A stretch of 64,000 bases of DNA from Craterostigma plantagineum (lineage: Eukaryota; Streptophyta; Magnoliopsida; Lamiales; Linderniaceae). Position numbers and translations under genes: made by a program. The notes under the pieces are model-generated. The model did no database searches. It was not told the DNA's origin and saw only the letters and a program-made list of their open reading frames with translations. The stretch is taken from assembly GCA_027422505.1 (NCBI GenBank), contig JAPQWV010001394.1, positions 27,070 to 91,069 on the forward strand. The letters run 5' to 3'. Positions 48,040 to 61,546 of the stretch are shown one piece after another; position 1 is the first letter of the stretch, and the number at the start of each line of letters is the position of its first letter.

Positions 48040-49214
48040 ATGGCCGACGAGGATATGAGATGGACGGAACGTATGATCTTTATCTCGACATGATTCTGCT
48101 TTTCTTGTGCAGTTAATTAGCGTTTTATCGATTTTTTATTACGTCGCTCGCCGTCAATTTCAACAGGTACGAGGATGAGCCTATTGAGCCTGAGCCTGAG
48201 GCGAGAACTCAAATTATACTTCTTCATTCGTCTGTTGCGTGTCGCGAAGGGTGTTTAATGATTCTGTTCTAAATATTTTTAATTTTTTTGAAAAAAATTG
48301 TAAAGGAGGGAGCGGATTTGGAAGAAGACAACGAAAACGAAGAGGCGCCCCGACGCGGTTGAAGGCGAAGGCGAGGAGAAGCAGGAGCAGGAGGCGGTTG
48401 AGCGGCCTCGGAAGACGTCGAAGTACATGGACTAAGTACGAGCGAGCTAGGATTTTGGGCACGCGGGCTTTGCAGATAAGGTATTTGATTTTTTTTTACT
48501 TCCGTGTATTTTGTTTGGGCTATGTTCAAGTAAATGTGATTGTCTTTACGTCTTGTGTTGCAGTATGAATGCGCCCGTGATGGTTGAATTGGAGGGCGAG
48601 ACAGACCCTCTGAGGTAACGTATCTGTGTATACCTTTTATGGGTCTTGGAAATTCTCTTCTTTGTGATGTATTGCTGAATCCGATGAGTGGAAGGTTGTG
48701 GACTTGATGTTTGTGAGAATGATTTTAGCCTGTAACTAGAGTTGATTCTTGGATAGAATAGAACAAAGCTTACGAGGCAGAAACAGAACCACTCTTTATG
48801 AGTTCGATGATGCTCATTGCTCATGTAATTGAAGAGAGTAGTGCCTTAGTCAAATTTGGGTTTCGTCTCGGTCATTCTTTTGAAGGTTCATTTAGCATTG
48901 CTGAAGCTGTACAACTACAGACTTACTCCTATTCTTTTCATATGCACTAGTTATGTCTTGTCATTCATCTCAGATTGCAATGAAAGAACTTCGAGAGAGA
49001 AAGATACCCTTTACGATCCGACGTTACCTTCCCGATGGAAGGTAAGATCAAATACAAATTCAATCCCATAGTTGTCACGCCATCCTTTGAGCTCATCATT
49101 CCGAAGTAATGCATTGTCTTTCGATCAATGATTTCTTTTTGTGCAGCTATGAAGATGGGGAGTTGACGAGCTGATGTTGAAGACTCTTGGAAGAGACAAG
49201 TTGGTGGTGACTGA
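48040..49214 (+). CDS. NRPB6: RNA polymerase subunit RPB6 (NRPB6), shared by Pol I-V
   Basis: Small shared subunit of plant nuclear RNA polymerases. Six exons: 48040-48070, 48167-48200, 48306-48480, 48564-48614, 48974-49041 and 49147-49214. The core is unmistakable: [20 protein letters not shown] split over exons 3-4, [12 protein letters not shown], and [20 protein letters not shown]. Against that highly conserved protein I count about six single-base differences that break the frame: near 48055, about 48350, 48430 (extra G in ATGGACTAAG), the 48612-48614 exon end, 49157 and 49179. All splice sites are intact apart from a GC (not GT) donor after 48200. The gene is probably functional and the sequence imperfect; a processed pseudogene is excluded because introns are kept. 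Confidence 0.9.
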
Positions 49215-49429
49215 GAATTATGTGCTCTTCTTGTGGAGAAAAGCTTGTTTAAGTCTTTTGTGTTCAAATTGCCCAAGTATTTAGCATTGCCCAGTACGAG
49301 ATTTTAGATGAAACAAGCCTTATTGTATGATTCTGTCACAAAAGGAATTGTTCTAACGTGACGTGTTATGTTAATGCATTGTTAAATAACGAAGAATGGT
49401 AAAAAAAGTGGTGGTATTTAAGATAAATA

Positions 49430-49790
49430 TCAATTTATATAAGAACTTGTAATTCAGTACCCTGTTAATGGTTTCTATATATATGTACCTAATAGAATAA
49501 ATTTTTGGCACATAGCTACCTGATCCGCTGCAGGTATGCCATTATAACACATTTAGTTACCTCTAGGTACGTAATACGTTGAGGAAAATGGTACGCCATA
49601 TATAACTCAATAAGGTATCATATAGAAACAGCATAGGGTATCACATAAATGCGTGATGTGGTACGCAATACACACATAAAAAAAGGTACGGTAAGACTGA
49701 GAAAAATTGGTATAAATAGTGAAACGAGTACCTATCTGTAAAAGTTTCGACATATGTACTGGTTTGTAAATTTTTTATTTAATTGGATAT
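49430..49790. repeat. Solo GGTACC-rich repeat related to the MULE flanks
   Basis: Words such as ATGTACCTAATAGAATAAAT, AGTTACCTCTAGGTACGTAA, AAAATGGTACGCCATAT and AAAGGTACGGTAAGACTGAG occur every 25-50 bases, in the style of 9290-9850 and 8720-8920. No transposase lies nearby, so this may be a remnant or a non-autonomous derivative. Confidence 0.45.
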
Positions 49791-49824
49791 TTCTACAGAT
49801 GTCACAAAAAACGGAAATATAATA

Positions 49825-50066
49825 CTCACTCCGTTCCGCTAATTTATCACACTTTTTTCATTTCGGAAGGTCCCAATAATTTTATCACATTTTGCTTATT
49901 TAGCAAAAAATAATCACACAATCAATATAATAATATTAAATATTCTTAAAAGAGTGTCAAAATTTACGCTTTTTTACATTTTTATTATACTATATTATTA
50001 TAATAGTATCACCTTAATTTACGTGACGAGCAACTTAGTGATAAATGCTGGGAACTGGAGGAGTAG
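49825..50066. mobile_element. Stowaway-like MITE, second copy
   Basis: 242 bp, begins CTCACTCCGTTCC and ends GGGAACTGGAGGAGTAG, flanked by TA. The inner part CAATATAATAATATTAAATA followed by CTTAAAAGAGTGTCAAAAT aligns with the element at 20541-20780, so both belong to one family. It lies about 210 bp upstream of the NAC-alpha ATG. Confidence 0.88.
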
Positions 50067-50278
50067 TAATAAATGGGATGGGAAATGATTAATTAGCCGC
50101 ATATCGGAAAGGGTAGAAATGGTCATTACACCAACGAGGTTCTAGCGGGGATTTGCGTAGTGAGTCAATACGTAACGACAATCACTGACTATATAAATCG
50201 AAGCGTTAGGGTTTTAGAAGTACATAATGTTTGTCTCTCAGTCTCTCTGTGTAGTTTCGTTGCGGCGTAGACGGAGCA

Positions 50279-51437
<1,159 letters not shown>

Positions 51438-51682
51438 GAAAGGAAAAAGAACCTCTTTTTGCCATTTGAACATGAAACTGTGCTTTTTGCACTTCTGATG
51501 ATTGGTTTGGGAATTTGGGAGTATTCTAATTCAAAGGCTTAAAATTTTAGCATCTTATTGACTTTCCTAGCTTGCACATCTATGTCCTTGAATTGAAATC
51601 AGAGGAGCAATCTTTACAGTGGTATTTTTTAAGGAACCTAAGCGAGAAGCTGCCTTATGTGAGAGTTGAACTGGAAAAATAT

Positions 51683-51935
51683 TAAGGGTGTGTTTGGATC
51701 AAGGAAAAAGAAAACTAAAGAGAAAATAATTTCCTCTTGATTCCTTCAGTTCTCGTCATTTGCGAGGAAAGTGCTTTTCCATGATTTTAGCTTAAAATTG
51801 GTCTAAGAATTTTTGTTCTCTTTTTCTTTTTCTCCAATCTCTTTCTCTAATCAATCAAACACAAAAATTAATTTTTCTTTTCATTTTTCATTTCTTTTCC
51901 TAACTCAATTACATAAACAAAACATGTCCTAAAAG
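51683..51935. mobile_element. Possible MITE with short inverted ends (GTGTGTTTGGAT / ...CAAAACATG)
   Basis: The sequence AAGGGTGTGTTTGGATCAAG is mirrored by ATCAATCAAACACAAAA and by AAACAAAACATGTCCTAAAA at the other end. GTGTTTGG-type ends are common in plant hAT- or PIF-like MITEs. The inverted match is short and imperfect, and no target duplication was confirmed. Confidence 0.35.
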
Positions 51936-52134
51936 AAGCTTGAGAAAAATGTGTTGAGAGGACATAATAATCGAAGTTTGTCTATCCTGTATAACGAAAA
52001 TCGTCGGTGCTATCGGCGTTTTAAGATTCTGGGGGGTTGATTAAATTAAAAGAGAAATATGTAAAGAGGACTGACTGCTCATCATTGTTACAGTGGCCGA
52101 TCGGCGATCATATTACTTCCATCTCAGCTCAGCT

Positions 52135-53975
52135 ATGGCCGACTCGAGTAGAAGACTTCGACCGACAAGCCCATCTACAGTAGAAATCGGACAAGCTCTT
52201 ATACTTCTTCTTCCTCTACTTCTACCAATTCCTACAGTACGAGGAGAACTTCAGCCGCAAATTCGAACGTCGATGATACGAGGAAGCTTGCCGGTCCCAG
52301 CAATTCGGAATGTGGTCGCGGCGGTGACGATGATAATATTCCCACCATAGCTGGCACGTGCCTTTTCATGTGCCCAGGTGATCAGATTATATAAAAATTT
52401 TCAGCTCTGATTTTTATTTTTCCTCCTTGATCGATTTTGGCACTTGTGTTCATTCGGCGGAACAGTCGATGAGAGGGTGAGGCGCGAGAGGCTTCGAGAT
52501 TTGGCGGTGTTTGAGAGGCTTCACGGTGATCCGTCTAAATCTTCTCCTTCCCTCGCTGTCAAAAAGGTCTCTCATATCGCTCTATATGAGCTGTCGAACG
52601 TATTTGAAATGTGCTTTAATCTTAACGTTTACAGAAAAAATGAATGAAATTTTTATTTATGATGGTGCGTTTGCTGTTTCTTTACGATGGAAAGAGAAGT
52701 GAATTTTGAGCTGGTTTGGCATCTGATGATCATGGCTGAAGAGTTGTTGCTGAGTAATGATGACTATGTGGTTATCAATTTTGAAAAGACTGAAAGTTAT
52801 ATGAGTGTTCATAGATTGCTGATTGCTGGGGAAAAAGTCGGGAATTGAGTTGATCCTACTCATCCTTTACCGTTTGGTATAGATGCGTTGTTCTTTTAGT
52901 TTCTGAAAAAATGGATTGTTCTTAGATTCTTCGATACAATCATTAAATGACGGGCTTGCGTGATTCTGAAGGAGAGATTCTTAAGACCGTTGTTGTGCGT
53001 CAGTTTGCAGAACGATAAGCAAAAAAGAAGTTCGAGCTTCTGATGTGCGGCCCATTCAAGTCTTGGAATACACTCTGAGTTATCTTCTCAACCTTTACAC
53101 TCTACTTATCCTTTTGAGGTGGTTCACGATTTCATCTTCGATAGGACGAGGTCGATAAGGCAAGATCTCAGCATGCAAAATTGCAACGATGATCGAGCAA
53201 TAAATCTATACGAAAGAATGGTATGCGTCTACTCTACTGATCGGAGACATTTTATGCCAACTCAGATATTGATATTTTTATTACCTGAAAAATCGGTAGT
53301 TCGAATATTTACATGATTATGCTTCTTGACAGGTCAAGTTTCACATCATCTCACATCATCAATTATATCAGTCGTGTGGCACTCCGAATGTTTCTTCTAT
53401 CCGTCACCTTAACTTGGAACAACTTTCGAAAACTCTGACAACTCTGATAAGCTTGTATGGAGCGAATCGCTCTTCAAATTCATTATGCAAGAACGAAGCT
53501 GAGTTTTGTTCGTTCTATCTACTTCTTCATATGGGGTCTGATAACCAAGTAATATTTCAGCGCTTCAGTTATCATTACACAGCCCAAAATTTCAAATGCT
53601 GAAAATTCTAATATTCTCTCTGTCAGGGCGAATCATTATCGCTGTGTTCCGTCGAGTCCCTCCTTTGGTCATAAAGTCAACAGAGTTGCGTTTTGCCCGA
53701 CGAGTACTAAGGTTATTTTCCTCCCATAACTATTTCAGCCCGCCGATGTTCATATGTGCTGTAGAATATTAAAATTCTTTCTTTTTTTTGTTGTTGTTGT
53801 GTACACTGCATAGATATTACCGCCTAGGGTATTACAAGCAATTCATGTATACGGTGGAGAAGGAGGCGTCCTATATGCAGTATTGCATTGTAGAACCTTA
53901 CGTCAACGAGGTTTTACCTTCTGCACCATAATTCATGTGGCTTTGTTGTCTTCTGCACTATATCGACATATTCTC

Positions 53976-54016
<41 letters not shown>

Positions 54017-54524
54017 TACGCATATTAGCACTGTCCTGTGTCAGCTATGGAGGATACAAACTGCAACCATATCCACTTGAACAATTGTCCAAACTTCTTG
54101 CAATGAAGGTATCCATTCCCTCCCAAGATCTGCAAAAACTGAGACGACAGTCAAGATTCATTCGATCTGTTTATTTTTTTTTATCAGGAATCTGATATCG
54201 AATCTCTTTGTGCTGATTGTGCTTTCGAAATATCAAACGATGGAGGTTTAAGGGACTCTTATCAACAAAGCAAGCAGCACGCTCTCTAAGTTCCCAGAAA
54301 TACTATCCAATGGATTCTGATCGAATCGAAAGGTAACCTATTAAAGAACTCTTCTCTTTGTAAGAAATTGATATGCCCTGAAACCCATTGCCTGAACTTG
54401 CACCAAACGTCAATCGTCACGCTTCGTTGCAATATTTTCTACCTCCATTCGGTCATACTCCTCCACTATTATAGTTACCATTTTTTTTAATGGCAGGTTG
54501 TTTGCCGAGCAATCAGAACTGTGA
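52135..54524 (+). CDS. SAC3C: SAC3 family protein (SAC3C-like), mRNA export/TREX-2-type scaffold
   Basis: SAC3/GANP/THP3-family protein acting in mRNA export or related nuclear complexes. Exon 1 has a Ser-rich leader and ends GTCLFMCP, the conserved SAC3 start motif. Exon 2 (from 52467) begins [20 protein letters not shown]. Exon 3 (about 53012-53219) has [20 protein letters not shown]. Exon 4 (about 53334-53550) has [19 protein letters not shown] and [14 protein letters not shown]. Later exons give [37 protein letters not shown] and a last piece ending AEQSEL. Single-base shifts occur in exon 1 (about 52190), at the start of exon 3, near 53656 and near 54263. The gene is real and the indels are suspect. 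The exact family member is inferred from overall similarity. Confidence 0.88.
53979..54014. repeat. (TA)n microsatellite in a SAC3 intron
   Basis: About 18 TA units between two coding exons. Length is likely to vary between individuals or reads. Confidence 0.95.
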
Positions 54525-54988
54525 AGATTTATTCAATTTAGTGTTGTACCTTGGATTTTAAAGGCTAATTCGAAATTCCCGACTGACGATGTACGAGTTT
54601 TTTTAAATATGACTGCGAGTAACATTTAAGCGTATTCTACGAAGTTTGATGCAGCGCCATTGCGATTCTGTACCTGTAAATGCTTTCAGACAACTGCTGT
54701 TGTAAGAGGAATGGAAACAGAACAATGGAAACAGTCAAAATAGGAATGCACGAACAAACCAGTAGAATGTCGACTGTTACACTACTACGGAAGAATCCGA
54801 TAAGAAGACAACGTATTGTAAACCCACATAAACATCATTCCATGAATCACTGGGCCAGCAGTAGTAGGAGGATGTTAAAACTGCATAGGCCCTAAAATGA
54901 CGTGGCACGACAAAGCTTCGAAACAGTCGAAAAATCAGGAAAATGTTACACATATCAATTGAGCAAATTACTCTCGAATGGAAGAGAG
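54525..54988. other. Convergent spacer between SAC3 and MYB genes
   Basis: Holds the two 3' UTRs. No conserved coding exon is seen. Confidence 0.4.
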
Positions 54989-57095
54989 TCATAGTTCACA
55001 GAGGCATCTTTTAGGAAAGGTTGGACATTCCTTGAAAAGTGGAAATTTGATCCCAGTGGTAGTGCCTCGAGCCCAGGCACAGGTAGAGGTGGTGGTGGTG
55101 GTGTTGTTGTTGGCTGAGTAGTCCTCTACTCCAAGAACAGATGCAATGTTATCAGAAGCCGCTGATGAGCCCCGATGCTCAGAGATGAAGTCGTTCTGGC
55201 CAACCCAGCTGCACGACCCGAGTATAGCGTCTGGCCTGGAATAGTCCAAGTGAGGCTGCGTTTCGTTGCTTTCACCGCCCATGATCCAACTTTCGTCGAA
55301 ACACTTCAGATTTCACGTGGTCCACTGCATAAAATGAGGAATAGTAGAGTTGTTCTTATGGATTTCCAAAGAGTTCACTTTTTAGGGGAAAGAAATTAGA
55401 AGTCAAAAAGAAAAAAGAAAAGTTTGGACAGAAATTATCTCAAAAAATGATCAGTCAAGTAGCGACATGGAACATGAACATCAAAGGCAAAACCACATCA
55501 TGATGGACGCAAGAGAGGGATATATTGACTGTAAAGAACATATAAACTGTCATCCTAGAGAGAATCAGAGTTCGACAGTAAATGCAATCACCCAAGCTCA
55601 CAATTTTCTTTCCCAGAACAAGCATGATTTATGATCAGATATTTTTCTTCCTCATAAAACGAGGGGATTCTTACCAGGCATCTGCTGCTCTAACGAGCAT
55701 CCACTTGTACCAGTACGAAGGCACCCACTGAAAATTGATCCCATTGAGTTACCTGATGGGGAACTTGGGTCGCATAGTCAGTTATACCCGCAGGTGTGAT
55801 GTGGAACGAGTTAAGCTGATGAGAAGATCCATGCCCAGCCTTTCTCAGGGATTTGTAATCGTAAACTAGATCTTCTAAGAGGCCATCACTACAAGGTGGA
55901 GATAAAAGTGGTGGAAGTGGCCTCGAATGATCAGTGTGAACAAGAAAATCTGATGACTCCAGGCCAGAGTCCCAGATACCTAATCCAGTCTCTTGATATG
56001 GAATGAAGGGAGCTCCAACTTCTGAACCCCAGCAAAGTGCTTAGAAGTAGAGAATGTTAAGCTTGGTAATACGCCGCTTTTCTTGATTAAGAGCATAAGA
56101 AAGCGGTTTCTCCATGAGGATAGGGTCATGTGGGTAACAAAGACCTAAGGGTGACATCCCATTCCTGTAAATTTCAGTTTGACTTGTGTTGAATGAAGGG
56201 GCACCATTCGCATCTCCACAGTATGACATTAGCTCGTCTGTTTCTTGAGTATGTTTCTGAAATCCCGCTGTCTTGGAGACAAAACTAGAAAAAGGGGTGA
56301 TTTCCAAAATCTCTCATCACCTGGTTGGCGGAAATACTAGTAAATTCAGAGGTGTCTGATAACTTGTTGAAACTATGAAACACGGGAATAGGTATCCCAT
56401 AACAACTTTTTTGCATCATCTCCTGGCTTCCGCCATCTCCAAGATATATCCCTGGTGAGTGACACTCATTCTGATAACTGGCATTTTCCAGTGGACTCAA
56501 TTCAGGGGGGTAAAGTGGTAAACCAGCACGTTGGCGCCTTTTTACCCGGGTATTCCAATAATTTTTTATCTCATTGTCTGTTCTTCCAGGCAACTGAAAT
56601 ATAAAAAGAATGTTTAAGTTTGGAATTGAACACACACAAAATCAATATGAGCTTACAATCAACGATAAAATATTGGATCTGTCTAATCCAGATGACAGAT
56701 AACATCAGGATGCATAATGAAAAATCAGGAGCATACCTGTACAGCCATACGCGCCCATTATTACCCATCTTCGCATGAAGTTCAATTATAAGTCGCTCTT
56801 CATCTGGTGTAAAGGCTCCTTTCTTCAGGTTTGGCCTTAAATGGTTGGCCCATCTCAATCTGCAGCTTTTCCCACACCGTAAAAGACCCGAGTGCTTCTG
56901 AACTGCATTCCAGTTGCCTTCTCCATGCTTCTTAACATATTCAACTAAAATTGCATCTTCAGCTGATGTCCATGGACCTTTCTTCAGAGCAATCGCGCCA
57001 GTTGAACTACCGATCGAATTATCACCATCATTGCTCAGAGGCGAATCAGCAGAGTACACACCATCTTCACCATCAGTAGTACTGTTCTGAGCCAT
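54989..57095 (-). CDS. GAMYB-like R2R3-MYB transcription factor
   Basis: R2R3-MYB of the GAMYB group (MYB33/65/101 relatives), which acts in gibberellin responses and in anther and seed programmes. The start at 57095 gives [12 protein letters not shown]. Repeat R2 is [20 protein letters not shown], with [22 protein letters not shown]3 is [20 protein letters not shown], then across the intron [20 protein letters not shown] and [11 protein letters not shown], a GAMYB hallmark. The rest is a long activation region with a miR159 site at 55997-56017. Single-base shifts lie at the R3 exon end (AATAATGGGCGCG near 56762) and near 56295. A 732-base intron (57861-57130) lies in the 5' UTR. DNA-binding tryptophans are present in R2. 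Confidence 0.92.
55997..56017 (-). promoter_or_regulatory. miR159 target site in GAMYB-like mRNA
   Basis: The mRNA strand reads TGGAGCTCCCTTCATTCCAT plus one base. This is nearly identical to the miR159 sites of MYB33/MYB65 and complementary to miR159 (ending GAAGGGAGCTC). Cleavage would fall in the middle of the site. It lies in the coding region, where it encodes GAPFIPY. Confidence 0.9.
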
Positions 57096-57129
57096 TCTCA
57101 GCACTTTCCCCCGTAACCAAAGCAAACGT

Positions 57130-57861
57130 CTGCAAATTTTATCACCAATAAAGAAAATGCTAGCAGGTCAGCATAAGCAGTTTCATTCTCAATTCCAGGA
57201 AACTGAAATATCACCCTTAGATAAAAATTACTCATTTCAAGAAATTAAGTTTACAGTACGCTATTAAATCTTCACAGACAACTACTAGGATTAGATTCAT
57301 CAAATCCAGTCACTAGAACTCATATCTATAAGCATCTCATAAAAAAATTGCATACCGTGGTTAATTATTAAACTATTACACCATAAACAGCTACGATGAA
57401 AGAGGTATAGTTTATTCAGATAAGTAGCTGCAACAATTAAAGAAAGATTAACATAAGGTGAACAAACACGAAAAGCTTGAGATAAAACAAAAATCCACAA
57501 CCACAAGAAAAAAACACAGCGTGGATTACACGCAATTAACGCAGAATAAAAACTCCTCCTTAAACCCTATCGCAAACACAATATCTGATATCAGAGATCA
57601 AACCACAGAATCTACACTACACGTATCACACGCACTTAACTGAATCTAATAAATGCACACGACTAATCAAAAGATATTAAATGCAGCTCTTCGCCGAAAC
57701 TCCTGAATGAATGTTTCGATTGACCTAACAAATAGCAAAAAATTCCGCTGCTCCGTAATCTGACGTCGACCGATCATCAGCTTTTTAAAGGCTTTGCAGG
57801 CAACATACGTAAAAGGATCGATTACGATTATTAGATTAACAATGTCAAATTGAAGAATTAC
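57130..57861 (-). other. 5' UTR intron of the GAMYB-like gene
   Basis: Donor CAG followed by GTAATT at 57861, and acceptor TTTGCAG ending at 57130, 34 bases before the ATG. A leader intron is usual for this MYB group. Confidence 0.6.
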
Positions 57862-59197
57862 CTGTTTGCTTGAATAATCTCAGAAGCAAACAAAACAGGT
57901 AATAGAGAAGCGGAGAAGTGAAAAGTTAAAAATCGAATTAGCGCAAATGGGGAATATCATAGCGCAGCGTGTGTACGAATTCTTTTATATAGAAGCGTGT
58001 CTACACACAGTAAGCGTGAGTGTGTGAGATAGTGAGAAATTAATGAAGTACACATTACATTTATTCCAAAAATAAACTTAAGTACATAAATATATTGTAT
58101 AAACATACCGTAAGTACAGAGCTGATTTAATTCTTTTTTTTTTTTCTCTTACGAAATTTTACTTTGGCAGATATAGATAATTATATAAGATATGTATTTT
58201 ATAATTAGAAAAAAATAGCGTCAAAAAAAAAAACTAATGGCGCTGCATAGTCTAACTGCCACCATTCTCGTCATTTATCAGAGATTGAATTTAATTTAAT
58301 CTGAAAAAATATTTAAGTGGTAAACAACAAATATACTTTAGTGATATCATATTTTCTCAATCATACTCAAAGATAGTTGATTGCTTGCTGCAACTTCATA
58401 CTTATATATGTTTGCATTTATTTATATAAGTTGTCACGCACAAACACAAGCTGGCTTTTAATGTTTTGATTTTCGTAATATGCAGGATATCCAATAATTT
58501 GAGCGATCATATTGATATTTTTCTTTTGTTAGAAGTTATAGTAATATTCACAGAATTCGATTAAGTTCAATTTATTTGAAACTCATTACTACATCGACAA
58601 TGGGATGACCGAAAATTACAGTGAAACCAAATCCCTTTGTCTACCTATACTCTATTAAATCCATATAAACAACAATATTCAATCAATAATAGATTCAAAT
58701 ATAAAACGATTTCATGATTCAATTCGAAGACCACTTACCCATCATTGGGACATGATCGATCATATTGATAAATGCCCATATATTTAGGAAAAAAATTAAA
58801 TAAAACGCCGAAAATAGTATGCAATAGATGGGCGGTGAAGTTTCGTCTGACCTATGACTTGATTGTGTGCTTTTTTATTTTCCTATGATAAAGGGCAAAG
58901 GCCATACCACAAGTTGTACACATTACAATATATAGTGTGACGCAATTTAAGTTCATATAATATTCTGTTTTTGGTCATATTTCTCACACAAAAATAAAAA
59001 AATCGATTGATAGGATAAGAATCAGCGAAATACGTAAGCATGGATGGCTTGTTTGCTTTATTTTTTTTCCAGCAATGGCGATTGACAAAATGCAGGCACA
59101 TTGATTGAATACTCAATAACGTCATAAATAATATATAACATCATATATCAATATATAGATATAGATAAATAATTTCTATGAAGTATGTTTAGACAAC
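57862..59197. other. AT-rich spacer: MYB promoter and VPS36 3' flank
   Basis: About 1.3 kb of AT-rich DNA with poly-T and poly-A tracts (58130-58145, 58220-58233). TTTTATATAGAAG at about 57981-57994 (plus) may include the MYB TATA region. No conserved exon is seen on either strand. Confidence 0.45.
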
Positions 59198-61546
59198 TCA
59201 CTGTGTTGAGACAGCCTTAAGCCATGCGCTATATCTGCTGTGATCTTTCACACTGTAAGAGAAAGAAAGGTTGCTACACTTAGTTCTATTCTATAGCTAT
59301 TCTTCTAAAAGAGAAGAAGAAAAAAAAAAAACCGAAAAGGTGTTTCTACTTACAGGTATATATTCGACGGGCTGAGTTCTTGAAATATATTGACGTAAAA
59401 TCGCAACCCTTCGGAGCTTACGTCTCTGCAAAGCAATCCTACAAAGCAGAAAAAACGAGCCCGTAATTTCGTGAAAAAAATAATGAAATTTTACATAATC
59501 GGTCATTATTACTATATTTAAGTTCTTGCCTTTTCTTCGGCGGCGAGGAGATACTCCTTAGCCATAGCTGGGGCGACGCCGAGGGTTCGAGCAGCATCGC
59601 TAGCACTGATTCCATCGAGCAATGCGTCTCTATCATTGCCAAAATGCTGATCCTACTGTATATCTGTAAGAGAAACAATAGATCATATTACAAATGGGAC
59701 GAGAGAAAAAATCAAATATTTCTCGATTCGCGCACATTCTAAGCTGAGATCATATGAGCAGAAATATTTGAAGTTTCCCAAGATTTATATAATTATGCAT
59801 TGAGAATAAGGGCATATATACTGTTGTAGTTTCTTCGAGGAAACCATTACTTGCATTGCTCATTGCTCTGATAATCTATTCTCAGGTTTGTCTATAAAAG
59901 GGAATTTTCGCTTCTGTCTACCGACACATTGTTAACAGATAATATGGCAAAGCGAAATATTAGGTAAAAGGTGGTCAAGTCTCGGTAATCACCTCATCAT
60001 CACTGTGGGCTTTACTTTGGATCACCACGACACCACTGTCGAATTTCCTAAGCATTACTGAGCTGCCAGAAACGAGATATGATATTCAGAGAATTCCAAT
60101 CTCACAAATGAGTAAATCAAGGGGGTGAAAGAATGAGGTAACACTGAAAAAGTACATACACATCGAATTTTTCCCATAGAGAACATGCTTGCAATAAATC
60201 GTCGGGTGAGATTAATTCTGCAGAAAAAGGAAAACATTTATCTCCTTCCAAACTAGCAGCAGAAAGGTTAACCAGCAGAACAAAAAAAAAAGAGGTCGAC
60301 CTGTGCCACGGGCTCGATTGAAGAGGCAGTAAATATCTATCAAGTTATCATTCCTCCAGCCCTCTCTAAAGGTATCTTCACGAAATCTGCCAACTAAAAG
60401 GGGCATATCTTTAGTTGCCAACGAGGAAACAACAAGCTAAAAGTTTAACGTTATACACTTACATTGAACAAACAAGAATCAAGGCAAAATACACCCAATG
60501 TAACAAGACATAAAATGAAGAAACAACACATCACATCTATCTACCATTCTTTCTTCATTGCTTCAGTTTCAAGGTTCCATATAATGAGTTCAATAACGCA
60601 ACTGATCATTATAGAGTCAGTTAACTAAACGGACCTGACGAGAAAGCTGTTGATGGTACAAAGCACCCGCCGTCTCCTTGGTGACCGGCGACACAATGCC
60701 GACGCTCAACAACCAATCCTGCATTTCTTCTTTGCTGCCCATCTCGTCATCGTTCGTCCACTGGCCTGAGCATTTGTACCAATCAGAAGCTTCGACCTCA
60801 TCTTCTCTGCAAGCATCACCATCTCCTTCGCCTTACTCTACTCTTCCATGGAAAACCATAAATGAAAGATCTTTTACATACATTGAAAGGCAAAAACTCA
60901 AGATTCCAATTTTGCAAGAACGAAAAAAAAAAAAAAAACAAATACGCAACATGCCAACCATGAGAGCGCTGAGGTCCTGAAAAGCATCCTGCAAGTCTTG
61001 TCCGTACTCTCCCACATCTCTTGCTCTTTCCTCAATATCCAGAAATACCCACGACAGGCATCTTCAACGCTAACGATGAATTCGAAGAAGATGCTTCCGC
61101 GACCTTGCTAGGCTCTCCCAAGCCCTGCCTCTCCACGCATCCCATAACTTCCCATGAACACATCAACGTCCGATTTACCCCTCACAATCAAAGTAATCGC
61201 CACCACATTGCCCCGGCCACGACCATCGAGCACCGCGAAATCAACGTTGAGCTTAATCCTAGGGCTGTGGAACATGGATTAATCGATTTCTTACCCTGGT
61301 ACGAGATGTGCTGGACAGCCGAAAGAGGGATGAAGAACGGATTCTGAGGGGACTGATTTTGAGAAGGTAGATACAAAAGGCGGTGTGTGGTGAGGATAAC
61401 TAGGCCTGATTTCAGATTAGGCAAGCTCGGATCGTCTTCGGCGAGAAATTCGACGGCGGAGAGAATCGAACACTCGACTTCGTTAGGGTACAGCACTGGT
61501 CGGCCACTTTCCGTCAGCTGCGCCGCCGGAAAAGGATTCCGTTCAT
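59198..61546 (-). CDS. VPS36: VPS36, ESCRT-II subunit
   Basis: Subunit of ESCRT-II that binds ubiquitin and lipids and sorts membrane proteins into multivesicular bodies. The start at 61546 leads into a GLUE-type N-terminal domain: [20 protein letters not shown] in two frames, then [19 protein letters not shown] and [19 protein letters not shown]. The middle has [11 protein letters not shown]. The C-terminal winged-helix part has FNRARGT (about 60310) and [20 protein letters not shown] (about 59560-59620), and ends [13 protein letters not shown]. Single-base shifts lie just after the ATG (61538) and near 61280, and other exons change frame in the same way. Intron positions are as expected for a real gene. 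Confidence 0.88.

Noticed and set aside
48040..49214. NRPB6 as a dead or processed pseudogene
   Set aside because: Introns and nearly all splice sites are intact, and the protein is near-identical to the family between indels; sequence error is the better explanation.
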